From positions 62,001-126,000 of the forward strand of contig NZ_VUOK01000005.1 in the NCBI RefSeq assembly GCF_009806555.1: DNA of 64,000 nt, given 5' to 3'. Source of the DNA: Methylobacterium sp. 2A (GTDB taxonomy: Bacteria > Pseudomonadota > Alphaproteobacteria > Rhizobiales > Beijerinckiaceae). Position numbers and translations under genes: made by a program. Below, in pieces: positions 47,678-56,080 of this stretch (its first letter is position 1; each line of letters opens with the position of its first letter). Below the pieces are notes generated by a model. That model saw nothing but the letters and a program-made list of their open reading frames with translations. It was not told the origin of the DNA and did no database searches.

Positions 47678-49090
47678 GTGGCGATGTCGGGACAGGTGCG
47701 GCGCAGTCTCGCCCTGGCGCTCGTCGGCCTCCTCGGCGGCCTCGGCCTCGTGGCGGCCCTGTTCGGCGGAGAGTCCCTGCGCCAGCTGACCGGCCGCTCC
47801 GCGCAGCAGGAGAGCGAGGGCCGGGCGCTGGCGTCACGCCAGGATCCGTCCATCGTCCCGTCCCTCGACCGCCGCGACGATAAGCCCGTCGAGGCCGGGG
47901 CGCCAGCGCGGGTGGAGGCCCCGTCCGGAGCCCCGGGCGATGCCCGCCCGGCCGGATCCGCCAAGCCGGCCACGGCGGCGCCGCGCTTCGACATCGTCCG
48001 GGTCGAGCCGAACGGCGACGCCGTGGTGGCCGGCCAGGGCGCGCCGGACGCCGTCGTGGAGCTGCTGGTCAACGGCAAGCCGGTGGCCCGGGCGACCGCC
48101 GATGCGGGCGGGCAATTCGCCGTCGTGCCGCCGGCCCTGCCGGCGGGATCGAGCCAGATCCGGCTGCGCATGACCGGCAAGGACGGGCGGGCGGCCGAAT
48201 CCGAGCAGAGCGTGGCGGTGGAGGTCGCCCCCGGGCGCGACCGCCAGCCCCTCGTCGCGCTGACGGCGCCGGACGCGGCGACATTGGTGCTGTCGCAGCC
48301 GGGCGCGCCCGGCTCCAGGGCCGCGGCGGCGGCAGCATCCGGAGCCCCCGGGCCGGGGCAGCCGACCCGGATCGCGAGCGTGGACGTGCAGGAGAACGGG
48401 CGGCTGTTCGTCACGGCGACCGGCACCCCTGGCGCGGCGCTGCGGCTCTATCTGAACGACACGCTGATCGCCCCGGGACGCGTCGGCCCGGACGGGCGGG
48501 CGAGCTTCACCATCGGACGCGGCATGAAGCCCGGCCCGTATCGGGTGCGGATCGACCAGATCGATCCGGCCACCGGCAAGGTGGAGGCCCGCGCCGAGGT
48601 CCCGCTCGCAGTGCCCGAACCGACCCGGATGGCGGCCCGCGACCCCGCCGGATCGCATCCGGTGACAGTCCGGGACAAGGCCCGGACGAACGCTCCGACG
48701 AACAGCGCGTCGAACACCCCGGCCGGCGCCCGCACGGGCGGCGGGCAAGGTGGCGCGACCGGCAGCACGCGCGCGACGCCCGATCGCGCCGAGGCAACCC
48801 CGCCCCAGGGGCCGGCGCAGACATCGCAGGCGCAGACATCCGCCGTCCCCGATCCGCGGCTCATGGCGGCGGAGGCCGGTGCCGACGCCGCGGACGGCGC
48901 GGTCTACGTGCCGGAGATCAACACCGCCAAGATCACCCGCGGCGACAACCTCTGGCGGATCAGCCAGCGCACCTACGGCCGCGGCGAACGCTACACGGTG
49001 ATCTACGACGCCAACCAGACCCAGATCCGCGATCCCGACCTGATCTATCCGGGCCAGATCTTCGTGCTGCCGGCCGACAAGCGGGGCTGA
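47678..49090 (+). CDS. LysM domain-containing membrane-anchored protein
   Basis: A 470-residue envelope protein. One membrane span lies near the N-terminus (LALALVGLLGGLGLVAALFGG, about residues 12-32). Two Ig-like repeats follow (about 105-185 and 235-310), then a low-complexity Ala/Pro/Thr-rich linker. The protein ends in a LysM domain (about 415-465; KITRGDNLWRISQRTYG to YPGQIFVLP), which binds peptidoglycan. The GTG at 47678 has GAGGGAGG five bases upstream; an ATG at 47684 is the alternative. The architecture is common in Rhizobiales, where function is generally unassigned. The 262 bases after it (49091-49352) hold no gene. Confidence 0.88.
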   Translation: MAMSGQVRRSLALALVGLLGGLGLVAALFGGESLRQLTGRSAQQESEGRALASRQDPSIVPSLDRRDDKPVEAGAPARVEAPSGAPGDARPAGSAKPATAAPRFDIVRVEPNGDAVVAGQGAPDAVVELLVNGKPVARATADAGGQFAVVPPALPAGSSQIRLRMTGKDGRAAESEQSVAVEVAPGRDRQPLVALTAPDAATLVLSQPGAPGSRAAAAAASGAPGPGQPTRIASVDVQENGRLFVTATGTPGAALRLYLNDTLIAPGRVGPDGRASFTIGRGMKPGPYRVRIDQIDPATGKVEARAEVPLAVPEPTRMAARDPAGSHPVTVRDKARTNAPTNSASNTPAGARTGGGQGGATGSTRATPDRAEATPPQGPAQTSQAQTSAVPDPRLMAAEAGADAADGAVYVPEINTAKITRGDNLWRISQRTYGRGERYTVIYDANQTQIRDPDLIYPGQIFVLPADKRG

Positions 49091-49352
49091 AGGCGGTTCT
49101 GCCGGTCGTGCGTGCGGGAGGCGAAGCGGCGGTGAGGGGGTCTCCGGATGCGTCGCCTTCCGAGCAGCCCCTCACCCCGGGCTGCCGCCTCGCCCCGATT
49201 GCGGAACACGCGGCGCTCTCCCCGCAAGCGGGGCGACGGGTTTTCGGTCCCACACTGCCGTGCAACCGGCACAGCGTCGCGTGAAGCTGCCGATCCCTCC
49301 GCGGAGGAGGAACGCCGGTTGGCGTGGTGGATCCGCGGCCCCAGCGTGCCCG

Positions 49353-49769
49353 TCAGGACTCCGCGCAGCGCGCCGCCGCCTCCCCCGCCTTCGCGCGCAG
49401 GTGCAGCTTCGAGCCGACCTCGACGATCGCCCGGATCGCGGGGATGAGCTCCTGCCCCAGGTCGGTCAGGGCGTAGTCCACGCTCGGCGGGGTCGTCGGC
49501 CGCACCGTCCGTGACAGCACGCCGCGCTCTTCCAGATCCTTCAGGCGCGCGCTCATCACCTTCGCCGAGACCGCCGGCGTCGCCCGACGCAGCTCGGAGA
49601 AGCGGCGCGGCCCCTCGCTCAGGTTCCAGATGATCTCCGGCGTCCAGATTCCGCCGAGCAGACTCATGCAGGCCGACATCGGACATCCGGGGGGCGGGGC
49701 GACCTTGCGCCTTTGCTTCAGCACCGTGACACGCTCCCGCTCTCTCCGCGGCGACTTGGTTTCCGGCAA
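49353..49769 (-). CDS. HxlR family transcriptional regulator
   Basis: A 138-residue winged-helix regulator. The HxlR signature is visible: CPMSACMSLLGGIWTPEIIWNL, RRFSELRR, SAKVMSARLKDLEERGVLSRTV, and YALTDLGQEL. HxlR proteins often sense electrophiles or thiol state through an N-terminal cysteine, here in PGCPMSAC. It diverges from a glutathione S-transferase gene that it probably controls. The first 20 residues are basic and may be an over-extended start. Confidence 0.92.
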   Translation of the reverse strand: MPETKSPRRERERVTVLKQRRKVAPPPGCPMSACMSLLGGIWTPEIIWNLSEGPRRFSELRRATPAVSAKVMSARLKDLEERGVLSRTVRPTTPPSVDYALTDLGQELIPAIRAIVEVGSKLHLRAKAGEAAARCAES

Positions 49770-49796
49770 GATACCAGAAAGCGTCGGTCACCGGAA

Positions 49797-49819
49797 GTTA
49801 CCGGGTTTCTCAGGGTAAC
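49797..49819. promoter_or_regulatory. Candidate HxlR operator
   Basis: A perfect inverted repeat GTTACC-N11-GGTAAC lies in the 93-base divergent gap between the hxlR-type and GST genes. A related GGTCACCGG half-site lies just upstream (49786-49794). Size and symmetry suit a dimeric winged-helix regulator. Confidence 0.55.
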
Positions 49820-49862
49820 GATCCAGCCTACCAGGGCATCGCCTCACAACAGGAGACATCCC

Positions 49863-50480
49863 GTGAAGCTCTTCTACGCCGCCGGCGCCTGCTCGCTCTC
49901 CCCCCATATCGTCTTGCGTGAGTTGGGGCTGCCCTTCTCTCTCGAATCCGTCGATCTCAAGACCAGGACGACGGCCTCGGGTGCTGACTTTACCGCGATC
50001 AACCCCAAGGGTTACGTTCCCGCGCTCCAGCTTGACGATGGCGAAATCCTGACCGAGGGCGCGGCCATCGTCCAATACCTTGCGGATGCTCACGCGCCCG
50101 GGAGGCTGGCGCCGGCGGCCGGCACGACCGCACGAGCCCAGCTCGACGCGCATCTCACCTTCATCTCGGCCGAACTGCACAAGGGCTTCAGCCCGCTGTT
50201 CAACCCGGCGCTCGCCCCCGAGGCGCGCGCGGCAGCCGTCGCCAACCTCAACCGCAGGCTGGACGTCGTCGAGACGGCGCTCGCGGATGGCCGCACCTTC
50301 CTCACCGGCTCGGACTTTTCGATCGCCGACGCCTACCTGTTCGTCGTGCTGAGCTGGGCCAAACCCCTCGGCCTCGATCTGACCGAAAGGCCCGGCCTCG
50401 CCGCGTTCAGCGCGCGTGTCCGCGCCCGCGACGCCGTGCAGGCGGCTCTGGCCGCGGAAGGTCTGCCGATGGCGGCGTGA
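49863..50480 (+). CDS. Glutathione S-transferase family protein
   Basis: A 205-residue bacterial beta-class-like GST. The N-terminal thioredoxin domain begins KLFYAAGACSLSPH, with the conserved cysteine near residue 10; NPKGYVPAL and LTEGAAIVQYLAD form the glutathione-binding region. A C-terminal helical domain contains FSIADAYLFVVLSW. It starts at a GTG preceded by AGGAG at seven bases. It is transcribed away from the HxlR regulator, the usual layout for an electrophile-induced detoxification gene. Confidence 0.94.
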   Translation: MKLFYAAGACSLSPHIVLRELGLPFSLESVDLKTRTTASGADFTAINPKGYVPALQLDDGEILTEGAAIVQYLADAHAPGRLAPAAGTTARAQLDAHLTFISAELHKGFSPLFNPALAPEARAAAVANLNRRLDVVETALADGRTFLTGSDFSIADAYLFVVLSWAKPLGLDLTERPGLAAFSARVRARDAVQAALAAEGLPMAA

Positions 50481-50535
50481 GACCGTCCGGGCGCCCCCGG
50501 ATCGCGGCAGGGCCGCGGGGCGCACCGGGTCCCCC

Positions 50536-51870
50536 TCACTCCACCACCTGATCGTCCCCCGCGAAGGCCAGCCGGCGGAGCCGGCGCAGGGCCGCGGCCA
50601 GATCGTCGGGCGACGGCACCGCCAAAGCGAGGCGGACCGCGTTCGGCGCGTGGCCGGGCGCGACCGCGAAGGCCGGGGCCGGGATCAGCGCGATCCCCTG
50701 GCGCAGGGCCGCCGCCGCAAAAGCCTCCGCCCGCCACGTCTCGGGCAGTTCCAGCCACAGGTGATAGGCCTGTGGGTCGCCGACCACGCGCAGATCCGCG
50801 AGCGCCGCCCGGGCGATGACCTGCCGGGACGCGGCGTCCCGGCGCTTGGCCGCGGCGAGCGCGGAGGCCGCGTCCCCCGCCATCCAGTGCATGCCGGCCG
50901 CGAGCGGCAGGCCGAGCGCCGTCCAGGCGCCCTGGCGGATCGAGGCCGCGAGCCGGTCGGTCAGGGGCGGGGGCGCGGCCACGAGGCCGAGTGTCAGCGA
51001 GGGCATCACCCGCTTCGACAGGCTGTCCACCAGGATCACCCGGTCGGGCGCGAGGCAGGCGAGCGGCCGGGTCTCGGCCAGGAAGCTGTAGACGGCATCC
51101 TCGATCGCGATGAGCCCGGTCCGCTCCAGCACGGCGGCGAGGTCGGCGCGCCGGCCCGGCCCCATCGTGGCGCCGAGCGGGTTGTGCAGGGTCGGCTGGA
51201 GGTAGACGCCGCTCAGCGGGTTCGCCCGGTGGGCCTGGAGCAGCGCGTCGGGGCACATCCCCTCCGCGTCCATGGCGACCGGCACCAGCGTGATGCCGAG
51301 CCGGGCCGCGATGGCCTTCACCATCGGGTAGGTCAGGGGCTCGCAGGCGATCCGCTCCCCCGGCGCCGCCAGTGCGGCGAGCGCCGCCGCGAGCGCCTGC
51401 CGCCCGTTGCCGGTGAACAGGAGGTCGGCGGGGTCGGGCGCATGGCCGTCCCGGGCGAGGAACGCCGCCGCGACCGCCTGCACCTGCGGCGTGCCCAGGG
51501 GTCCGTACTGGCCGAACGCCATCTCGCCGCCGCTGCCGGCCAGCGCCGCGAGCGTCTCGGCCAGCAGGACCTCCTGCTCGGGCAGCCGCGAATGGGTCCG
51601 CTGGAGATCGATGGAGGCGGGCGGCGGCTCCGGCTGGAGCGGCTCGACCCGGCCCGGCTCGGACCGGACATAGGTGCCGCGCCCAACCTCGCCGGTCACG
51701 AGCCCCCGGCGGGCGAGTTCCGCATAGACCCGGCTCGCCGTCGAGACCGCGATGCCCCGCGCATAGGCGAAGTCGCGCTGCGGCGGCAGCTTCGCGCCCG
51801 GCGGGAGCCGTCCGGCCGCGATGTCCGCGGCGATCGCGTCGGCGACGGAGCGGAAATCCGCGGGCCGCAT
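50536..51870 (-). CDS. MocR-type (GntR/aminotransferase-like) transcriptional regulator
   Basis: A 444-residue regulator with an N-terminal GntR winged helix (about residues 1-72; GAKLPPQRDFAYARGIAVSTASRVYAEL) and a C-terminal fold-type I aminotransferase domain. The PLP lysine lies in VDSLSKRVMPSL, and NPLGATMG and EDAVYSFL are further cofactor contacts. MocR proteins use PLP or PLP-bound amines as effectors. The ATG at 51870 is chosen because it begins the winged helix. It diverges from a DUF1127-like gene, with a direct-repeat site in between. Confidence 0.92.
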   Translation of the reverse strand: MRPADFRSVADAIAADIAAGRLPPGAKLPPQRDFAYARGIAVSTASRVYAELARRGLVTGEVGRGTYVRSEPGRVEPLQPEPPPASIDLQRTHSRLPEQEVLLAETLAALAGSGGEMAFGQYGPLGTPQVQAVAAAFLARDGHAPDPADLLFTGNGRQALAAALAALAAPGERIACEPLTYPMVKAIAARLGITLVPVAMDAEGMCPDALLQAHRANPLSGVYLQPTLHNPLGATMGPGRRADLAAVLERTGLIAIEDAVYSFLAETRPLACLAPDRVILVDSLSKRVMPSLTLGLVAAPPPLTDRLAASIRQGAWTALGLPLAAGMHWMAGDAASALAAAKRRDAASRQVIARAALADLRVVGDPQAYHLWLELPETWRAEAFAAAALRQGIALIPAPAFAVAPGHAPNAVRLALAVPSPDDLAAALRRLRRLAFAGDDQVVE

Positions 51871-51886
51871 GATTGCTCCGAGGTCA

Positions 51887-51918
51887 ATGTTTCGATTGCA
51901 CCGAGACATGTATCGGAT
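51887..51918. promoter_or_regulatory. Candidate MocR direct-repeat operator
   Basis: ATGTTTCGATT (51887-51897) and ATGTATCGGAT (51908-51918) form an imperfect direct repeat with a 21-base period, two helical turns. MocR regulators typically bind direct repeats upstream of their own gene. The site lies in the divergent gap 51871-51965. Confidence 0.5.
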
Positions 51919-51965
51919 CAATGCTGCGCCCGCAATCCCGGCCGGACTGCCCAACCGCCACCGGA

Positions 51966-52166
51966 ATGTCCCCGATGTCTGCCCTCACGCTCACCCGTTC
52001 CGCCGCCGACCGTCCCGCTTCCGGCCCCTCCCTGCCGCGCCTCTGGCTGGCCCGCATCCGCACGCGCCGGGCGCTCGCCGCCCTGCATCCCGACCAGATC
52101 CGCGAGGCCGGCCTCGATCCCTGGCTCTTGCGCGACGAGATCCGGAAACCGTTCTGGCGGGTGTGA
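51966..52166 (+). CDS. DUF1127-like small protein
   Basis: A 66-residue basic protein whose C-terminal half (RIRTRRALAALHPDQIREAGLDPW) resembles the DUF1127 motif (RRALxxLdxxxLxDIGLxr) of small alphaproteobacterial proteins. Some of those bind RNA or affect phosphate, carbon and stress responses. The ATG at 51966 is used; 51975 is equally possible, and neither has a strong ribosome-binding site. It diverges from the MocR gene and may be its target. Confidence 0.7.
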   Translation: MSPMSALTLTRSAADRPASGPSLPRLWLARIRTRRALAALHPDQIREAGLDPWLLRDEIRKPFWRV

Positions 52167-52253
52167 CGCGGTGCCCTGCACGCAGCGCGGGTGATCCCGC
52201 GCCGCCGCCCGCCTATATGCGGGGCTCACGACACCCGCCCCGCAGACCCCTTC

Positions 52254-54185
52254 ATGACCGACGACACCGCGCCCCCGGCCGGGCCGAAGCTCCCGACCGA
52301 GCGCCCTTCCGAGCGCCCCGGCCTGATCGCCACCTATCGCCGGCTCTGGCCGCATCTCTGGCCCCACGGACGCCCCGACCTGCAGCGCCGGGTCTTCCTG
52401 GCCTTCGGCCTGCTGCTCGCCGCCAAGCTCGTGACCATGGTGACGCCGTTCACCTTCAAGTGGATCACCGACGCGCTGGTGGCGGCCATCGGCGGCCAGG
52501 ATGCACCGACGCCCAAGGGCCTGCTCGCCGCGCCGATGCTGCTGATCGCGCTCTACGGCGTCTCGCGGATCGCCATGTCGGCGCTGACCCAGATCCGCGA
52601 CGGGCTGTTCGCCAAGGTGGCGATGCACGCGGTGCGCCGCCTCGCGCTCCAGACCTTCGAGCACATGCACCGCCTGTCCCTGCGCTTCCACCTGGAGCGC
52701 AAGACCGGCGGCCTGACCCGGGTGCTGGAGCGCGGCCGCGCCGGCATCGAGGAATTGTCGCGCCTGATGGTGCTGACGCTCGTGCCGACCATCGTCGAGT
52801 TCGTGCTGGTGCTGGGCGTGCTGGCCTATGAGTTCAACTGGACCTACGCGGCGACCGCCTTCCTGACGGTCGCGGCCTATCTGGCCTTCACCTACAAGGC
52901 GACCGAGTGGCGGATCGCGATCCGCCGCCGGATGAACGCCTCCGACACCGACGCCAACACCAGGGCGGTCGATTCGCTGCTCAACTACGAAACGGTCAAA
53001 TATTTCGGCGCGGAGCGCCGCGAGGCCGCCCGCTACGACGAATCGATGGCCAGGTACGAAAAGGCCTCGACGCAGACCTACGTGTCGCTGGCCGTGCTCA
53101 ATGCCGGGCAGGCGGTGATCTTCACGCTCGGCATGACCGTGGTGATGTGGCTCGCGGCGCGCGACATCCTGGCCGGGCGCACCACGATCGGCGGCTTCGT
53201 GCTCGCCAACACGATGCTGGTGCAGCTCTCGATGCCCCTGAACTTCATGGGCATGATCTACCGGGAGATCAAACAGGCGCTGATCGACATCGACGACATG
53301 TTCCGCATCCTCGGGCAGAATCCCGAGATCGCCGACCGGCCGGGCGCGGCGCCGCTCAAGGTGGCGGGCGGCACGGTGCGGTTCGCGGATGTTCGCTTCG
53401 CCTACAATCCCGAGCGGCCGATCCTGCGCGGCGTGTCCTTCGAGATCCCGGCAGGCCAGACGGTGGCGGTGGTGGGGCCTTCGGGCGCCGGCAAGTCGAC
53501 GCTCTCGCGCCTGCTGTTCCGGTTCTACGAGCCGCAAAGCGGCCGGATCAGCATCGACGGGCAGGACATCGCCGCGGTGACGCAGGCCTCGCTCCGCGCC
53601 GCGATCGGCATGGTCCCGCAGGACACGGTGCTGTTCAACGACACGATCGGCTACAACATCCGCTACGGCCGGGCCGACGCCACCGACGCCGAATTACGGG
53701 AGGCGGCCCGGCTCGCCCAGATCGACGGCTTCGTGTCGGGCCTGCCGGAGGGCTACGACACCCCGGTGGGCGAGCGCGGCCTGAAGCTGTCGGGCGGCGA
53801 GAAGCAGCGGGTCGCCATCGCCCGCACGATCCTGAAGGCGCCGCCGATCCTCGTGCTCGACGAGGCGACCTCGGCGCTCGATTCCTTCACCGAGGCCGAG
53901 ATCCAGGCGGCGCTCGACCGGGTCAGCCGCGGCCGGACCACGCTGGTGATCGCCCACAGGCTCTCGACGGTGGTGAACGCCGACGCGATCCTGGTGCTCG
54001 ACCACGGCCGCATCGTCGAGCGCGGCACCCATGCCGAGTTGCTGGAGGCCGGCGGCGTCTACGCGGCGCTCTGGGACCGCCAGCGGGAGGCCGACGCGGC
54101 GCTCGAGGTGCTGCAGCGGGCCGATGCGCCGGTGGTGCCGCGCCCCGGCCGGACGGCCGTGCCGGAGACCGAGGCCGCGGAGTAG
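52254..54185 (+). CDS. Atm1-like ABC exporter (fused permease/ATPase)
   Basis: A 643-residue half-transporter of the Atm1/HMT1 branch. The six-span membrane domain spans about residues 45-350, with the typical LNYETVKYFGAERREAARYDESM region. The ATPase follows, with Walker A GPSGAGKST, signature LSGGEKQRVAIAR, Walker B ILVLDEATSALD and the H-loop AHRLST. Bacterial Atm1 homologues export glutathione-linked compounds, including metal-thiol adducts; a GST gene lies about 1.8 kb upstream. The ATG at 52254 gives the normal N-terminus. It functions as a homodimer in the inner membrane. Confidence 0.93.
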   Translation: MTDDTAPPAGPKLPTERPSERPGLIATYRRLWPHLWPHGRPDLQRRVFLAFGLLLAAKLVTMVTPFTFKWITDALVAAIGGQDAPTPKGLLAAPMLLIALYGVSRIAMSALTQIRDGLFAKVAMHAVRRLALQTFEHMHRLSLRFHLERKTGGLTRVLERGRAGIEELSRLMVLTLVPTIVEFVLVLGVLAYEFNWTYAATAFLTVAAYLAFTYKATEWRIAIRRRMNASDTDANTRAVDSLLNYETVKYFGAERREAARYDESMARYEKASTQTYVSLAVLNAGQAVIFTLGMTVVMWLAARDILAGRTTIGGFVLANTMLVQLSMPLNFMGMIYREIKQALIDIDDMFRILGQNPEIADRPGAAPLKVAGGTVRFADVRFAYNPERPILRGVSFEIPAGQTVAVVGPSGAGKSTLSRLLFRFYEPQSGRISIDGQDIAAVTQASLRAAIGMVPQDTVLFNDTIGYNIRYGRADATDAELREAARLAQIDGFVSGLPEGYDTPVGERGLKLSGGEKQRVAIARTILKAPPILVLDEATSALDSFTEAEIQAALDRVSRGRTTLVIAHRLSTVVNADAILVLDHGRIVERGTHAELLEAGGVYAALWDRQREADAALEVLQRADAPVVPRPGRTAVPETEAAE

Positions 54186-54196
54186 GGGGCGGAGGC

Positions 54197-54493
54197 TCAG
54201 GCCTCTGTCCCGATCGGTTTCACGCTCAGCCGCAGACCGATGGCCTTGAGGACACCCATCAGCGTGTCGAGCTGCGGGTTCCCCCTCTCCGAGAGGGTTC
54301 GGTAGAGCTGCTCGCGGGAGCGGCCGGTTTCCTGCGCGATCTGGGCCATGCCCCGCGCACGCGCGACGACACCAATGGCATCGGCGACCAGGGCGGGATC
54401 GCCGTCCTCCAGCACAGCCTCGATGTAGAGGGCGATATCTTCGGGCGTCCTCAGGTGTTCCGCCGTAGCGTACGGTTGGGTCTCCACGGGCAT
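54197..54493 (-). CDS. HigA-like addiction-module antidote protein (orphaned)
   Basis: A 98-residue helix-turn-helix antitoxin of the addiction module antidote family (TIGR02684-like): EHLRTPEDIALYIEAVLEDGDP, then a helix-turn-helix IAQETGRSREQLYRTLSERGNPQLDTL. The ATG (54493) overlaps the stop of the toxin remnant by one base (TAATG), the usual toxin-first order. The antitoxin frame is intact although the toxin is broken, so it may persist as a stand-alone regulator or anti-addiction gene. Confidence 0.88.
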   Translation of the reverse strand: MPVETQPYATAEHLRTPEDIALYIEAVLEDGDPALVADAIGVVARARGMAQIAQETGRSREQLYRTLSERGNPQLDTLMGVLKAIGLRLSVKPIGTEA

Positions 54494-54760
54494 TATGACA
54501 GATCCTTCGTCGGCCGTTTCGCCTCGCGGATGTCCCGGTCCTGCGAGGCCTTGTCGCCACCACACAGCAGAACCACGACCTCCTCACCCCGATCCACGTA
54601 ATAGACCCGCTAACCAGGGCCGTAATCGATCCGCATCTCGCTGACGCCTTCGCCGACCGGTTTCACATCGCCGGGATTACCGAGGCCCAGACGCGCGACT
54701 CGGGCCAGTATCCGCGTGGCTGCCTTGCAATCCCGCAGACCGTCGATCCAAGCCAGATAA
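54493..54760 (-). pseudogene. Broken RelE/ParE-family toxin (internal TAG, lost N-terminus)
   Basis: On the minus strand the frame reads LAWIDGLRDCKAATRILAR, LGLGNPGDVKPVGEG, MRIDYGPG, then a TAG stop at 54610-54612, then RVYYVDRGEEVVVLLCGGDKASQ to TAA at 54493-54495. Intact relatives read YGPGYRVY, so a tyrosine codon became a stop. The first ten or so residues are also missing, because an inverted-repeat element (54761-54838) abuts the 5' end. The toxin cannot be made as a full-length protein. Confidence 0.85.
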
Positions 54761-54838
54761 GAGCTCCTCACAAAACTCCCGAGCACCGGATATTTCCCTC
54801 CGGCCGCGACAGCGCAGCGGGAGTTTTGTGAGAGGCTC
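54761..54838. repeat. Inverted-repeat element truncating the toxin gene
   Basis: Twenty-base arms at 54761-54780 and 54819-54838 (core CTCACAAAACTCCC) match at 18 of 20 positions and flank 38 bases that include GGCCGCGAC. It sits between the toxin remnant and its probable promoter. It looks like a small non-autonomous insertion or MITE-like palindrome. No second copy is seen in the window. Confidence 0.7.
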
Positions 54839-54872
54839 TAAACCGAGGTGCGACGAAGCACAGGCATGGCAT

Positions 54873-54901
54873 ATTGTAGTCAATAGACGACAAATTTGCA
54901 A
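54873..54901 (-). promoter_or_regulatory. Candidate sigma-70 promoter for the broken toxin-antitoxin locus
   Basis: On the minus strand TTGCAA (54896-54901) and TACAAT (54873-54878) are separated by 17 bases, a good match to housekeeping consensus in an AT-rich pocket. It points toward the truncated toxin and intact antitoxin, so the locus may still be transcribed. Confidence 0.6.
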
Positions 54902-54945
54902 GGGAGCCAGACGATCGCGGCATCACCGCGTGTCCGGTATCGCGG

Positions 54946-55851
54946 TTACATCTTCGCGCGTACCCGCACCCCCAGCAGATCCTCGAACGGCAGCACCATC
55001 GCGCCCTTGTCCTTGCCGGCGTGGCCCTGGCGGAGCGCCGTCTGGTAGGTGGCGGTGGCGGCCGCCGTGACGGGCATCGGAAAACCGTTCTCCGCCGCGA
55101 TCGCCGCGGCGGCGACGAGGTCCTTGTAGGCCGCGCCCATCGGGTAGCCTTCGTCGAAGCGGCCCCGGAGGATGCGCGGCACGAAGTAGTCCGCGGCGTA
55201 GCTCCGGCTCGTGCCGGTGGTGACCACCGCGGCGACCTGCTCCGGATCGAGGCCCATCGCCACCGCCATGGGCAGCACCTCGGCGAGCGCCGCGATGTTG
55301 ATGTCGTAGAGCACGTTGTTGATCGTCTTGGTGAGCTGCCCCGACCCGACCGGCCCCATGTGGAGGATGGTCGTGCCGATCCGCTCCAGCAGCGGGCGCA
55401 CCCGCGCGACGGCCCCGGCCTCGCCGCCGCACATCACGGTGAGCGTTCCCGCCTTGGCCCCGGCCGGTGCGCCGGAGACCGGGGCATCGACGAAGGATCG
55501 CCCGGTCGCCGCCACGGCGCGGCCGATCGCCAGCGCCTTGGCGTGCGCGATGGTGCTGAGATCGACCACGATCGCCCCGGGGGCGAGGCGCTCGAGGAGC
55601 CCGTCCGCGCCGAACAGGGCCGCCTCGACCCCATCGCCGTTCGGCAGGCACAGGAACAGAACCTCCGCGCCGGCGGCCTGCCCGGGATCCGTCGCGGCGA
55701 CGAGGCCCGGCGCATCGAGCCCGGCGAGGCGGGCCGGATCGGCATCCACCGCCACGATGGTCTCGGCCTCGGAGGCGCGCTTGGCCGCGAGGTTGCGGGC
55801 GATGGGATGGCCCATCGCGCCGAGGCCGAGGAGGGCGATGCGGATGGGCAT
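54946..55851 (-). CDS. 3-hydroxyisobutyrate dehydrogenase-like NAD(P)-dependent oxidoreductase
   Basis: A 301-residue beta-hydroxyacid dehydrogenase. The N-terminal LLGLGAMGHPIARNL binds NAD(P); the substrate-binding signature DAPVSGAPAGAKAGTLT and the catalytic lysine in GSGQLTKTINN are intact. Family members oxidise 3-hydroxyisobutyrate or reduce tartronate semialdehyde. It has no operon partners. The ATG at 55851 begins the Rossmann fold. Which hydroxyacid it uses cannot be read from sequence. Confidence 0.92.
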   Translation of the reverse strand: MPIRIALLGLGAMGHPIARNLAAKRASEAETIVAVDADPARLAGLDAPGLVAATDPGQAAGAEVLFLCLPNGDGVEAALFGADGLLERLAPGAIVVDLSTIAHAKALAIGRAVAATGRSFVDAPVSGAPAGAKAGTLTVMCGGEAGAVARVRPLLERIGTTILHMGPVGSGQLTKTINNVLYDINIAALAEVLPMAVAMGLDPEQVAAVVTTGTSRSYAADYFVPRILRGRFDEGYPMGAAYKDLVAAAAIAAENGFPMPVTAAATATYQTALRQGHAGKDKGAMVLPFEDLLGVRVRAKM

Positions 55852-56011
55852 GGTGGTATCTCCCTGACGTCAGAGTCCGGCTGCCGTCCCACCGTTACAC
55901 CACGATGGTCGCACAGCGACGCGCTTGGCGGGCACAACCCGTCCCCTTCACGACACGGGTCTGCGGGTCCGGTTTTTTCGTTGGCGCATACACGCGAACG
56001 GCTCCGCGCGC

Positions 56012-56038
56012 CTCCCTCCCCCCTTTGCGGGGGAGGGG
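56012..56038. repeat. Solo family A repeat arm
   Basis: These 27 bases match the left terminal arm of family A with one or two changes (CTTTGCGGGGG core), but no right arm follows. It is a remnant of a complete copy or a single REP-like unit. Confidence 0.7.
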
Positions 56039-56057
56039 TCGTCGGCGGAGGTCGCCC

Positions 56058-56080
56058 TTGACAATGTTCCTATTTTGTGC
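56058..56080 (+). promoter_or_regulatory. Possible LexA-like box overlapping a -35 element
   Basis: GTTC-N7-GTGC (56066-56080) differs by one base from the alphaproteobacterial LexA box GTTC-N7-GTTC, and TTGACA (56058-56063) sits immediately before it. The -10 region is not clear. No coding gene follows for about 640 bases. Confidence 0.3.

Noticed and set aside
4514..56038. Repeated palindromes considered as CRISPR repeats
   Set aside because: Copies are kilobases apart, much longer than CRISPR repeats, with no regular spacers and no cas genes.
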